Positions 24,208 through 31,740 of a stretch of DNA of 64,000 nt are shown piece after piece. Position 1 is the first letter of the stretch, and every line of letters begins with the position of its first letter. The stretch is from positions 124,001 to 188,000 of the forward strand of contig NZ_VIRS01000019.1 of NCBI RefSeq assembly GCF_006912135.1. Reading direction: 5' to 3'. This DNA comes from Cryptosporangium phraense (GTDB taxonomy: Bacteria; Actinomycetota; Actinomycetes; Mycobacteriales; Cryptosporangiaceae). Below the pieces are notes generated by a model, which searched no databases, was not told the DNA's origin, and saw only the letters and a list, made by a program, of their open reading frames with translations. The translations under genes and the position numbers were made by a program.

Positions 24208-25545
24208 GTGACCGACATCCCCCGGCGTGCGCTCACCCGCACGGCCAAGCTTGCGGCGCTGCCGTTGGGAATGGCGGGCCGCGCCACCCTCGGACTCGGA
24301 AAGCGTCTCGGTGGCGCGCCGGCCGAAGCTGTCGCCCGCGAGGTGCAGCAGCGCACGGCCGAGCAGCTCTTCACCGTTCTCGGGCAGCTCAAGGGCGGCG
24401 CGATGAAGTTCGGCCAGGCGCTGAGCATCTTCGAAGCCGCGTTCCCGGAAGAACTCGCCAAGCCCTACCGGGCGGCGCTCACCAAGCTCCAGGAGGCGGC
24501 TCCGCCGCTCCCGGTGGCTCAGGTCCACGGCGTCCTCGCCGAGGAACTGGGGCCGGACTGGCGGACGAAATTCCGCGAGTTCGACGACGCCCCGGCGGCC
24601 GCGGCGAGCATCGGCCAGGTGCACCGCGCGGTCTGGTCCTCGGGCCGGCCGGTCGCGGTCAAGATCCAGTACCCCGGCGCCGGGCCCGCGCTGATGGCCG
24701 ACCTCAACCAGCTCGCCCGGATGGCCCGGCTGTTCAACGTCGTGCAACCCGGGCTCGACATCAAGCCGCTGGTCGCCGAGCTCAAGGCCCGGGTGGCCGA
24801 GGAGCTCGACTACAAGCTCGAAGCCAAGGCCACCCGGGTCTTCGCGAAGGAGTTCCGCGACGATCCCGACATCGCGGTCCCCCGCGTGCTGGCCGGCACC
24901 GAGCGCGTCCTGGTGACCGACTGGATCGAGGGCACCCCGCTCTCCGAGATCATCGCGAGCGGCTCCCCCGAGCAGCGGAACCTGGCCGGCGAGCGGATGG
25001 CGCTGCTCCACTTCTCGGCCCCGGCCCGCACGAAGATGCTGCACGCCGACCCCCACCCGGGGAACTTCCGGCTGCTGCCGGACGGCCGCCTCGGCGTCCT
25101 CGACTTCGGCGCCGTCGCCCGCCTCCCGCAGGGTCTGCCCGAGCCCGTCGGGCGGCTCGCCCGCCAGGCGATCGCCGGCGACGCGAAGGCCGTGCTCGCC
25201 GGCCTCCGCGACGAGGGCTTCGTCAAGGCCGACGCCGAGATCGACGCCGACGACCTGCTGGCCTACGTGCGCCCCATGCTCGATCCGCTCGCGGTCGAGG
25301 AGTTCCAGTTCTCCCGGGCCTGGCTGCGCAAGGAGGCCACCCGGCTCGGCGACCCGCGCAGCCCGGCCTACCAGCTCGGGCGCCAGCTCAACCTGCCGCC
25401 GTCGTACCTGCTGATCCACCGGGTGACGCTCGGTTCGATCGGCGTGCTCTGCCAGCTCGAAGCCAAGGCGCACTACCGCGCGGTCGTCGAACAATGGCAA
25501 CCCGGCTTCGTCGAAAAACACGTCGAAGAAAACGTCGAAGAATAG
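24208..25545 (+). CDS. ABC1/AarF/UbiB-family atypical kinase
   Basis: A 445-residue protein with the UbiB kinase-like fold. Visible: KxGQ motif (GGAMKFGQALS near residue 70), Ala-rich loop APAAAASIGQVHRA near 130, nucleotide Lys in VAVKIQYPG, catalytic HADPHPGNFRLLPDGR near 280 and metal-binding DFG in VLDFGAVARL. The Ala-rich loop in place of the P-loop is typical of the family and favours ADP/ATPase activity over protein kinase activity. Relatives support quinone synthesis or lipid handling. GTG 24208 lies 4 bases after the ThiF-like stop, so the two are likely coupled. Confidence 0.92.
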   Translation: MTDIPRRALTRTAKLAALPLGMAGRATLGLGKRLGGAPAEAVAREVQQRTAEQLFTVLGQLKGGAMKFGQALSIFEAAFPEELAKPYRAALTKLQEAAPPLPVAQVHGVLAEELGPDWRTKFREFDDAPAAAASIGQVHRAVWSSGRPVAVKIQYPGAGPALMADLNQLARMARLFNVVQPGLDIKPLVAELKARVAEELDYKLEAKATRVFAKEFRDDPDIAVPRVLAGTERVLVTDWIEGTPLSEIIASGSPEQRNLAGERMALLHFSAPARTKMLHADPHPGNFRLLPDGRLGVLDFGAVARLPQGLPEPVGRLARQAIAGDAKAVLAGLRDEGFVKADAEIDADDLLAYVRPMLDPLAVEEFQFSRAWLRKEATRLGDPRSPAYQLGRQLNLPPSYLLIHRVTLGSIGVLCQLEAKAHYRAVVEQWQPGFVEKHVEENVEE

Positions 25546-25549
25546 AAAA

Positions 25550-25618
25550 TGCCCCGGCCGAAGCCGGGGCACCCAACCCCGGCCGAAGCCGGGGCATCAG
25601 CCCCCGGCACGGCCGGGG
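25550..25618. terminator. three consecutive GC hairpins between tail-to-tail genes
   Basis: Stems CCCCGGC/GCCGGGG occur three times: 25550-25571 (extended to 9 bp, loop CGAA), 25577-25594 (loop CGAA) and 25602-25618 (loop ACG). They lie between the ABC1 kinase stop and the stop of the gene behind whiB7, so they can end both transcripts. CGAA is a stable GNRA-like closing tetraloop context. Confidence 0.85.
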
Positions 25619-25625
25619 CCGTCGA

Positions 25626-25820
25626 TCAAACGCGGTCTCGAAGACGGGCAGCAGCAGCGGCCACTACGCGGGCCGGCCGACGCGCACCCTGGCGGGCGCG
25701 ACGCGGCGCGGCCTGTTGCATTCGGGATCGGGCCAGGGCTTCGTTCAGCAGTAACATTTCCGTGCTCCAGGTCTGTTCGCGGTTCAACTGAGTGCTCATT
25801 TCGAGGTGTCGGGCGGACAT
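25626..25820 (-). CDS. small protein translationally coupled to WhiB7
   Basis: A 64-residue protein whose ATG overlaps the whiB7 stop (ATGA). The N-terminal half (QTWSTEMLLLNEALARSRM) is an amphipathic helix; the C-terminal half is strongly basic (RRARQGARRPARVV). A second in-frame ATG at 25799 gives 57 residues. Short basic genes at this position behind whiB7 occur in other actinobacteria, as far as I recall, but have no function assigned. Coupling implies production only when whiB7 is induced, so it may assist ribosome protection or WhiB7 itself. Confidence 0.65.
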   Translation of the reverse strand: MSARHLEMSTQLNREQTWSTEMLLLNEALARSRMQQAAPRRARQGARRPARVVAAAAARLRDRV

Positions 25821-26107
25821 CAGGCGGCAACCGTGTTCTTGCGCGGACGGCCACGGGGCCGCTTGCGCGCGATGACAGTTCCGCGCTCGAAGATTTCTCC
25901 GCCCCAGACACCCCAGGGCTCGCGCCGCTCGATCGCGCCCTGCAGGCACGCCTCACGGAGCGGGCACTCCTGGCAGTGGGCCTTGGCCAGCTCCAGGTCA
26001 GCGGGGGTCTCCGCGAACCAGAGCTCGGGGTCTTCCCGCCGGCAGGGCAGCGCCTCGTCCGGGTCGATCACCCCGAAGTCGATCGGGGCTAGATCGATTG
26101 CCGTCAT
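25820..26107 (-). CDS. whiB7: WhiB-family redox-sensing regulator WhiB7
   Basis: A 95-residue iron-sulfur regulator that activates intrinsic antibiotic resistance genes with the primary sigma factor. The four cluster ligands are Cys22, Cys45, Cys48 and Cys54. The beta-turn EPWGVWGGE (residues 63-71) contacts sigma. The C-terminal RGRPRK (85-90) is the AT-hook that distinguishes WhiB7 from other WhiB proteins and reads AT-rich DNA upstream of the -35. ATG 26107 is preceded by AGGAG (26113-26117). A 470-base leader with an attenuator and a leader reading frame lies upstream. The small basic gene is coupled downstream. Confidence 0.97.
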   Translation of the reverse strand: MTAIDLAPIDFGVIDPDEALPCRREDPELWFAETPADLELAKAHCQECPLREACLQGAIERREPWGVWGGEIFERGTVIARKRPRGRPRKNTVAA

Positions 26108-26161
26108 GACCGGATCTCCTCTTCCGTCGTGCGGTGGCATTCGTTGCGGGTGAGAGGGCAA

Positions 26162-26252
26162 ACAAAAAGGCCGTGGATCCCGGTTCGGGATCCACGGCCT
26201 CGAGGTGAGCCGCCGGCCTTTTAGGCCGGTTTACCTCGAGGCGGAGATCCCG
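26162..26252 (-). promoter_or_regulatory. whiB7 leader attenuator: terminator plus competing stems
   Basis: Terminator: 15-bp perfect stem (26168-26182 with 26186-26200) with a 3-base loop, followed on the minus strand by TTTTTGTTTG. Upstream, ACCTCGAGG (26233-26241) pairs with CCTCGAGGT (26198-26206), enclosing a 6-bp hairpin (26213-26218 with 26224-26229); its 3' arm shares 3 bases with the terminator. Antiterminator candidate: GATCCCG (26246-26252) can pair with CGGGATC in the terminator arm (26186-26192). Mutually exclusive folds fit ribosome-controlled attenuation as known for whiB7. Confidence 0.8.
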
Positions 26253-26511
26253 CTCGACCGTCGACGCGCAGTGCATCGACGCTCAGCTGGGCCTGAACCG
26301 GGGTACCGAAGGTGATGCCATTGCCGACGTAGCCGGCCTTGGCCGCCTGAAGGACGGACTTGTCCTTCGAGACCTGGGACACGTGAACTTCTGCGCAGTA
26401 CGCATGCGCCGTGAGGGCAACCCGCTCGCGCGCGGTCAACGGCACGGCTTTGCCCGACCAGATCGAGGGCATGGCGGTAGCCGTCGGCGTCGACATCAGG
26501 TTCTTGATCAC
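26221..26511 (-). CDS. leader reading frame upstream of whiB7, 96 aa
   Basis: Starts at GTG 26511 with AGGGGA about 9 bases upstream (GTG 26520 is an alternative) and reads MIKNLMSTPTATAMPSIW near its start. The middle (TARERVALTAHAYCAEVHVSQV then DKSVLQAAKAGYVGN) looks like real coding sequence. The TAA at 26221-26223 sits in the TTTTA loop of the leader hairpin, and the last codons cover the antiterminator segment. In other actinobacteria whiB7 induction depends on translation of a leader frame, which makes this frame the probable sensor. It may also encode a functional small protein. Confidence 0.65.
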   Translation of the reverse strand: MIKNLMSTPTATAMPSIWSGKAVPLTARERVALTAHAYCAEVHVSQVSKDKSVLQAAKAGYVGNGITFGTPVQAQLSVDALRVDGRAGSPPRGKPA

Positions 26512-26584
26512 TGCGGCCACTCCCCTCGATCAACTGGTAGACAGAGTTCTCTCGGACTAGGCGCCGGTCTCCCGGCGCACAGGC

Positions 26585-26622
26585 AGGTTAAGCCCGCGCC
26601 GGGTCCCGGGCCAACCTATTTT
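26585..26622 (-). promoter_or_regulatory. whiB7 promoter with AT-rich WhiB7-type element
   Basis: On the minus strand -35 TTGGCC (26609-26614) and -10 TAACCT (26585-26590) are 18 bases apart. Two bases upstream of the -35 lies AAAATA (26617-26622), an isolated AT block in GC-rich DNA. This is the known architecture of WhiB7-activated promoters and implies autoregulation. Confidence 0.75.
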
Positions 26623-26704
26623 CCGGTCACTTCTCGGCAGATGTCTGCCACCCGACACTTCGCCCGGCGCGCCCGGCCCGACACGCCGTCAAAACCGGCC
26701 TAAA

Positions 26705-28819
26705 TCAATCGGTCGAAGAAATCAATTCGGCCGGATCGGCGCCCCCGACGATGGCCAGCAGCGCGGCTCCGTAGAGCGTCAATTTGCGTGGCCCGACCCC
26801 GGGGATCTCGGCCAGCTGGACCTCGCTGCTCGGCTGCGCCTCGGCGACCGCGGTGAGCGTCGCGTCGGTGAAGATGACGTACGGGGGCAGCTTCTGCTCC
26901 TTGGCCAGCACACCGCGCCAGGTCTTCAGACGGTCGAACAGCTCCTCGTCGTAGTCGGCCGGGCAGTTGCCGCAGCGGCGCAGCTTGCGGTGCGTCGGGT
27001 CGAACAGCGCGACGCCGCAGACCCGGCACGTCGGCAGCGACCGGTTCCCCGAGCGCGCGGCCGGCCGCGGCGACGTCGGGGCGGCGGACGTCCCCGGCAC
27101 CCCGACCGGCAGCGCACCGGCGGGCAGGAACCGGCACGGCCGACGGCCCCCGCGCCCGCCCGGCGACCGGGCCGCCGCCCACGACAGCCACAGGTGCTCC
27201 CGGGCCCGGGTGACCCCGACGTAGAGCAGCCGCCGTTCCTCCTCGAGCTGGTGCGGCGTCTTGGCGTACGAGATCGGCAGCGTGCCCTCGGCCAGCCCGA
27301 CCAGGAACACCGCGTCCCACTCCAGGCCCTTGGCCGCGTGCAGCGACGCCAGCGTCACGCCGTCCACGGTCGGGACGTGCTGGGCCGCGGCCCGCGCCGC
27401 CAGCTCGTCGACGAACGCCGGGAGACCGTCCACCGCCGACGAGGACCCCACCGTCTCCGTCGCCAGCCGGTGCAGCGCGGCCAGCGCCTCCCACCGCTCC
27501 CGGGCCGCCCCACCGGCGGGCGGGGCGTCGGGACGCCAATCGAGCCCGGACAGCGCGCCGATCACGGCGTCCACCGCAGTGTCGTCCGGCGAAGCCGCGC
27601 GGGCCGCACCACGCAGCAGCATCATCGCTTCGCGGACCTCGGGCCGCTCGAAGAAGCGTTCGCCGCCACGCACGACGTAGGGGACGCCGGCGTCGGAGAG
27701 AGCCGACTCGTACGTCTCCGACTGGGCGTTCGTGCGGAACAGCACCGCGATCTCGGCCGCGGGCACACCGGACCGGATCAGCTCGCGGCACCGCGCGGCG
27801 ACCGCGGACGCCTCGGCCGGCTCGTCCGGGTGGTGCGAGACGCGCGGCTTCGGCCCCCCGCGACGCTGCCCGACCAGCCGCAACCGCACCGACGCCTCGA
27901 CGCCGCTGCCGGCCGCGATGACGTCGTTGGCCAGCCCGACGACCTGCGGAGTCGACCGGTAGTCGCGCTCCAGCCGGACCACCACCGCGCCCTGGTGCCG
28001 CCGCGGGAACTCGATCAGGTACGACGCCGAGGCCCCGGTGAACGAGTAGATCGTCTGGCTGGCGTCGCCGACCACCGTGAGGTCGTCGCGCCCACCGCAC
28101 CAGGCCTCGAGCAGCCGCTGCTGGAGCGGGTTGACGTCCTGGTACTCGTCGACGACGAAGTGCCGGTACTGGGCCCGGATCTGGTCGCCGACGTCGCGGT
28201 GGTCTTCGATCGCCCAGATCGTGGCCCGCAGCAGGTCTTCGAAATCGATGACGCCGGCCCGGCGCTTGAGCCGCTCGTAGCCGGCGTACACCTCGGCGAC
28301 CTGGTCCGGCGGGAGCGGCGTATCGCGGGAGGCGGCCGCGACGACGTACCCGTCGGGCTCCACCATCGCCGCCTTCGCCCACTCGATCTCGCCGGTGAGG
28401 TCGCGGACCCCGGTGCGATCGAGCTTCAGCCGGAGCGCGGCCGCGGCCTGGCCGACCACCCGGGCCTTGGACTCGATCAGCTCGGGCATCGCCCGGCCGT
28501 CGAACACCCGGGGCGCGAAGTACCGCAGCTGCCGGAGCGCGGCCGCGTGGAACGTCCGGGCCTGGACGCCGGTGACGCCCAGCTCGCGCAGCCGCCCACG
28601 CATCTCGCCGGCGGCCCGCGCGGTGAAAGTGACGGCGAGAACGTGATTAGGGGCCGTTGCCTGGGTTAGCACTCCGTGGGCGATCCGATGGGTGATCGCC
28701 CGGGTCTTACCCGTCCCGGCGCCGGCCAGGATGCACACCGGACCCCGGGGGGCCAACACCGCCGCGCGCTGTTCATCGTCGAGCTCAGCCAGAACATCGG
28801 TATCAACAGACGCGGTCAC
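26705..28819 (-). CDS. uvrD2: ATP-dependent DNA helicase UvrD2
   Basis: A superfamily 1A 3'-5' helicase of about 704 residues. Walker A AGAGTGKTRAI lies near residue 33, motif II DEYQDVNPLQQ near 215, motif III GDASQTIYSFTGA, and motif VI ERRLLYVGVTRAR near 540. The C-terminus holds a four-Cys zinc motif (CRVCGVALFDP...RRCGNC) and an HRDC domain (LAEIPGVGPRKLTLYG), both hallmarks of actinobacterial UvrD2. GTG 28819 is chosen from homologues; the frame is open to 28906. It is divergent from mycoredoxin and lies upstream of the whiB7 promoter, as in mycobacteria. Confidence 0.95.
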   Translation of the reverse strand: MTASVDTDVLAELDDEQRAAVLAPRGPVCILAGAGTGKTRAITHRIAHGVLTQATAPNHVLAVTFTARAAGEMRGRLRELGVTGVQARTFHAAALRQLRYFAPRVFDGRAMPELIESKARVVGQAAAALRLKLDRTGVRDLTGEIEWAKAAMVEPDGYVVAAASRDTPLPPDQVAEVYAGYERLKRRAGVIDFEDLLRATIWAIEDHRDVGDQIRAQYRHFVVDEYQDVNPLQQRLLEAWCGGRDDLTVVGDASQTIYSFTGASASYLIEFPRRHQGAVVVRLERDYRSTPQVVGLANDVIAAGSGVEASVRLRLVGQRRGGPKPRVSHHPDEPAEASAVAARCRELIRSGVPAAEIAVLFRTNAQSETYESALSDAGVPYVVRGGERFFERPEVREAMMLLRGAARAASPDDTAVDAVIGALSGLDWRPDAPPAGGAARERWEALAALHRLATETVGSSSAVDGLPAFVDELAARAAAQHVPTVDGVTLASLHAAKGLEWDAVFLVGLAEGTLPISYAKTPHQLEEERRLLYVGVTRAREHLWLSWAAARSPGGRGGRRPCRFLPAGALPVGVPGTSAAPTSPRPAARSGNRSLPTCRVCGVALFDPTHRKLRRCGNCPADYDEELFDRLKTWRGVLAKEQKLPPYVIFTDATLTAVAEAQPSSEVQLAEIPGVGPRKLTLYGAALLAIVGGADPAELISSTD

Positions 28820-28921
28820 ATGTTCGATACTGCCAAACCTCGCGCAAACCTGGCGCCGAGGGAAGCCTCCGTCCCCAGGCCGCGTTATGACTGCGGTGTT
28901 TTCCACAGAGAGGACGTTCGA

Positions 28922-29173
28922 ATGAGCGCGCCGGCCACAACGCTGACGATGTACTCCACGACCTGGTGCGGCTACTGCCGACGGCTGAAGAGCCAGTTCG
29001 CGCGCGAGGGCATCGAGTACACCGAGGTCGACATCGAGCAGGACCCGACGGCGGCCGAATTCGTGATGAGCGTCAACGGCGGGAACCAGACCGTGCCGAC
29101 CGTGCAGTTCCCGGACGGCTCAGCGCTGACGAACCCGTCCATCGCCGACGTCCGCGCCAAGCTCGGCCGGTAA
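28922..29173 (+). CDS. mycoredoxin (glutaredoxin-like)
   Basis: An 83-residue thioredoxin-fold protein that reduces mycothiol mixed disulfides. The active site is WCGYC with Cys16 and Cys19. The cis-Pro motif is TVPTVQF, and the fold ends with a helix carrying NPSIADVRAKL. This CGYC glutaredoxin next to uvrD2 is Mrx1 in mycobacteria, which implies a mycothiol-producing organism. ATG 28922 has GAGAGGA upstream. Its last 54 bases overlap the convergent MFS gene. Confidence 0.95.
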   Translation: MSAPATTLTMYSTTWCGYCRRLKSQFAREGIEYTEVDIEQDPTAAEFVMSVNGGNQTVPTVQFPDGSALTNPSIADVRAKLGR

Positions 29174-30445
29174 GGCGTCCTCGGCGGGCGCGGGCGCGGG
29201 TGGGAGTGCCCACCCCATCGCCCCGCTCGCCGACATCGGCCCCGGCACCGGCCCGGACTCCCCGGCGGAGCGGACCCCGCGGGTCGTCACGACCAGGTAC
29301 AGCACCGCCAGCAACGTCCCGGCGGCCATCACCGCCAGCAGGATCCGGTAGTCGATCACCGCGACCAGCAGCGCGCCCAGCGCCACCGACACGGTCTGCG
29401 GCACCCCGATCACCAGGTAGGCGGCCGTCGTCACCCGGCCGATCAACGCCCCCGAGGTGCTGCGCTGCAGGCTGGTGACGAACCCCACCAGCACCAGCGG
29501 CAGCCCGAACCCGGCCAGCACGACGCCGCCGACGACCGCCGGTAACCAGCTCACGATCATCGTCAGCGTGCCGGCCGAGAACGTACCCAGGCCGACGATC
29601 ACCGTCCGCACCTCGCCCGCCACCCGGATCAGCCAGGTGGCGGCGAAGCCGCCGAGCACGGCCCCGATCCCCTGCACCGCGACGACGACCCCGACGAACT
29701 CCGGGGGCCGGCCCAGCCAGTCGACGATCGCGAAGACGACCGACTCGGCGATGCCGATCACCAGCAGCGCGAGCGCCAGCGCCACGGTCACGTGCAGCAG
29801 CGGACGGGCCCGCCAGAGGAACCGCAGCCCGGCCGCGAGCTCGGCCCGGATCGAGTCCCGGGTCGGGACCGGCTCCTCCCGGACCCGCAGCGCCCCGAGT
29901 GCCACCGCCGCCCCGACGAACGTCAACGCGTCCAGCAGCGCGACCCCGCTCCCGCCGATCACCGCGTAGAGCGCCGCCCCGGTGAGCGGCGCGATCAGCC
30001 GGAGTGCCTCCTTCACGGTCTGCAGCACCGCGTTCGCCTCGCCCAGCGAACTGTCCGGCAGCATGGTCTTGAGCAGCGCGTTCAATGCGGCCATGTGCAG
30101 GACGAGCAGGGTCCCGTAGACCGTCGCGACCCCGTAGATGATCCAGATGTGCGCCGACGACCGCACGAACAGCAGCGGCACCACCGACGCGGCCGAGCAG
30201 AGGTTCGTGACGACCAGGAACGAGCGTCGCCGGACCCGGTCGACCAGCCAGCCGCCCAGCGGCCCGATCAACGACGGCGCGGCGACGAACACCAGCGTGA
30301 GCCCGGCCTTACCGCTGCTGCCGGTCAGCGACTTCACCCAGATCGCCAGCACGAGAAGCATCGCCGAGTCGCCGAACATCGACAGCGCCTGCCCGGCGAA
30401 CAACAGCCGGAAGTCCCGTCGGTGTAACAGCCTGGCGAGCGCCAT
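29120..30445 (-). CDS. MFS transporter
   Basis: A 441-residue major facilitator with twelve predicted helices. It starts MALARLLHRRDFRLLFAGQALSMFGD, the usual opening of MFS_3-type drug and metabolite exporters. The cytoplasmic loop between helices 2 and 3 reads GGWLVDRVRRRS (GxxxDRxGRR-type motif A). A polar, Pro-rich tail of about 40 residues follows the last helix. ATG 30445 has GGGGG about 6 bases upstream. The 3' end overlaps the convergent mycoredoxin gene by 54 bases, unusually long. The substrate is unknown. Confidence 0.88.
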   Translation of the reverse strand: MALARLLHRRDFRLLFAGQALSMFGDSAMLLVLAIWVKSLTGSSGKAGLTLVFVAAPSLIGPLGGWLVDRVRRRSFLVVTNLCSAASVVPLLFVRSSAHIWIIYGVATVYGTLLVLHMAALNALLKTMLPDSSLGEANAVLQTVKEALRLIAPLTGAALYAVIGGSGVALLDALTFVGAAVALGALRVREEPVPTRDSIRAELAAGLRFLWRARPLLHVTVALALALLVIGIAESVVFAIVDWLGRPPEFVGVVVAVQGIGAVLGGFAATWLIRVAGEVRTVIVGLGTFSAGTLTMIVSWLPAVVGGVVLAGFGLPLVLVGFVTSLQRSTSGALIGRVTTAAYLVIGVPQTVSVALGALLVAVIDYRILLAVMAAGTLLAVLYLVVTTRGVRSAGESGPVPGPMSASGAMGWALPPAPAPAEDALPAELGADVGDGRVRQR

Positions 30446-30552
30446 TGTCACCCCCGGTCGTGGCGGCAACCCGGTCAGCCACGACCGCCCACTTACCGGA
30501 ACATAGCCGTCAGAAAGGTCAGCTTCAAACGGCGCGGAGTACGTTCGTACGG

Positions 30553-31179
30553 GTGAGCCACCCGGTCCCGGTGTCCCCGGAAGCGCTGTCCGAACTGCTC
30601 AGCGAGCTGATCGTGGGACGAAACGAGACCCGGCTCCGGGTCGCGATCGACGGCGCCGACGCGGCCGACCCGGGCCGTCTGGCCGACAGCCTGGTGGTGC
30701 CGCTGCGGGCGGCCGGCTTCGCCGTCGCCCGCGTCCACGCGAACGACTTCCTCCGGGGTGCGTCGGTGCGCTTCGAGTACGGCAAGACCGACCCGGACTC
30801 GTTCTACGACCTCTGGCTCGACGCCAACGGGCTCACCCGGGAGGTCCTGACCCCGTGGGGCGTGGGCGGCCGGTACCTGCCCGCGCTCTGGGACGCCGTC
30901 ACCGACCGGGCGGTACGCGCGGCCTACGAACCGGTGCCGGCCCGCGGGGTGCTGCTCGTCGACGGGCCGCTGCTCCTCGGCCGCGGCCTGCCGTTCGATC
31001 TCGCGGTCCACGTCCGGCTGTCCGGCGGCGCGCTCCGCCGCCGGACCTCTCCGGACGAGGCCTGGACCCTGCCTGCCTTCGAACGCTACGAGGACGAAGT
31101 CGACCCGACCGCGCTCGCCGACGTCGTCATCCGTGCTGACGACGCCAGGCATCCAGCCGTACTGGTGCGGGGCGGCTGA
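30553..31179 (+). CDS. uridine kinase-like P-loop family protein with degenerate Walker A
   Basis: A 208-residue protein of the group usually annotated as actinobacterial uridine kinase. Family blocks are clear: RVHANDFLRGASVRFEYGKTDPDSFYDLWLD near residue 75, RYLPALWDAVTDRAVRA near 110, and VLLVDGPLLLGRGLPFDLAVHVRLS near 137. The nucleotide-binding loop, expected as GxxGxGKS/T, reads IDGADAADPGRLAD, so the Lys and Ser/Thr are missing. ATP-dependent kinase activity is doubtful. GTG 30553 is used. Its 3' end overlaps the convergent membrane-protein gene by 53 bases. Confidence 0.75.
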   Translation: MSHPVPVSPEALSELLSELIVGRNETRLRVAIDGADAADPGRLADSLVVPLRAAGFAVARVHANDFLRGASVRFEYGKTDPDSFYDLWLDANGLTREVLTPWGVGGRYLPALWDAVTDRAVRAAYEPVPARGVLLVDGPLLLGRGLPFDLAVHVRLSGGALRRRTSPDEAWTLPAFERYEDEVDPTALADVVIRADDARHPAVLVRGG

Positions 31180-31630
31180 GCGCCAGACGCAGCTCGCGCC
31201 GCCGGTACAGCGAACCGGCCAGGATGCCCGCCATCGCGACGGTGGCGGCGGCCGCCCAGACGACCGCGAGCCGGGTCGCGGTTCCCTGCCGGCGCACGAC
31301 GCCCTGGTCGGGGTCGCCCAGCGGTGCCGCCGTCGACTTCGTCGACGCGCTGGGCCAGGTCACGACCATCGTCCCGACGTTGCGAGCGACGTCGGTCGCC
31401 ACCGCGGGCAGCATCCCGTCGGTGTGGATCATCGGTAACTGGACGCTCCGCACGTCGGCCAGAGCGCTGCCGGCCGTGCCGCCCACGAAGACGGCGGCGA
31501 GCAGCGCGCCGGCCGCGATCCGTCGCGTGACCCGGTTCGACGAGGGGGTACGCGCGGCCGCGACCGGAATCGGCCGGGGCCGCGGCGGGACGACCTGCGC
31601 CGGCATACGCCGACTCGAAACACTGGACAT
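31127..31630 (-). CDS. hypothetical secreted or two-helix membrane protein
   Basis: A 167-residue protein. A basic, Pro-rich N-terminus (PPRPRPIPVAAARTP) precedes a hydrophobic segment near residues 38-58 ending in ALA, which resembles a signal or anchor helix. A second helix lies near 123-143 (RLAVVWAAAATVAMAGILAGSL), followed by a basic tail. The region between them would be outside the membrane. No family is recognised. The ATG 31630 start is clear. It overlaps the kinase-like gene at its 3' end. Confidence 0.55.
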   Translation of the reverse strand: MSSVSSRRMPAQVVPPRPRPIPVAAARTPSSNRVTRRIAAGALLAAVFVGGTAGSALADVRSVQLPMIHTDGMLPAVATDVARNVGTMVVTWPSASTKSTAAPLGDPDQGVVRRQGTATRLAVVWAAAATVAMAGILAGSLYRRRELRLALSRPAPVRLDAWRRQHG

Positions 31631-31660
31631 GACCGACCTCCGCTAGCCCTGGATGAACTG

Positions 31661-31697
31661 GGCCGCCCCGGTAAGAGAGGGGTTCACCGGGGCGGCC
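31661..31697 (-). terminator. 12-bp hairpin between nudC and the membrane-protein gene
   Basis: GGCCGCCCCGGT pairs perfectly with ACCGGGGCGGCC across a 13-base loop. It lies 44 bases after the NudC stop on the minus strand and upstream of the next minus-strand gene, so it probably ends the M16-M16-NudC operon. Confidence 0.7.
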
Positions 31698-31740
31698 TCA
31701 CTTGCACAGAGCCGCGGCCGCCGCCGGTGATACGAAGAGG

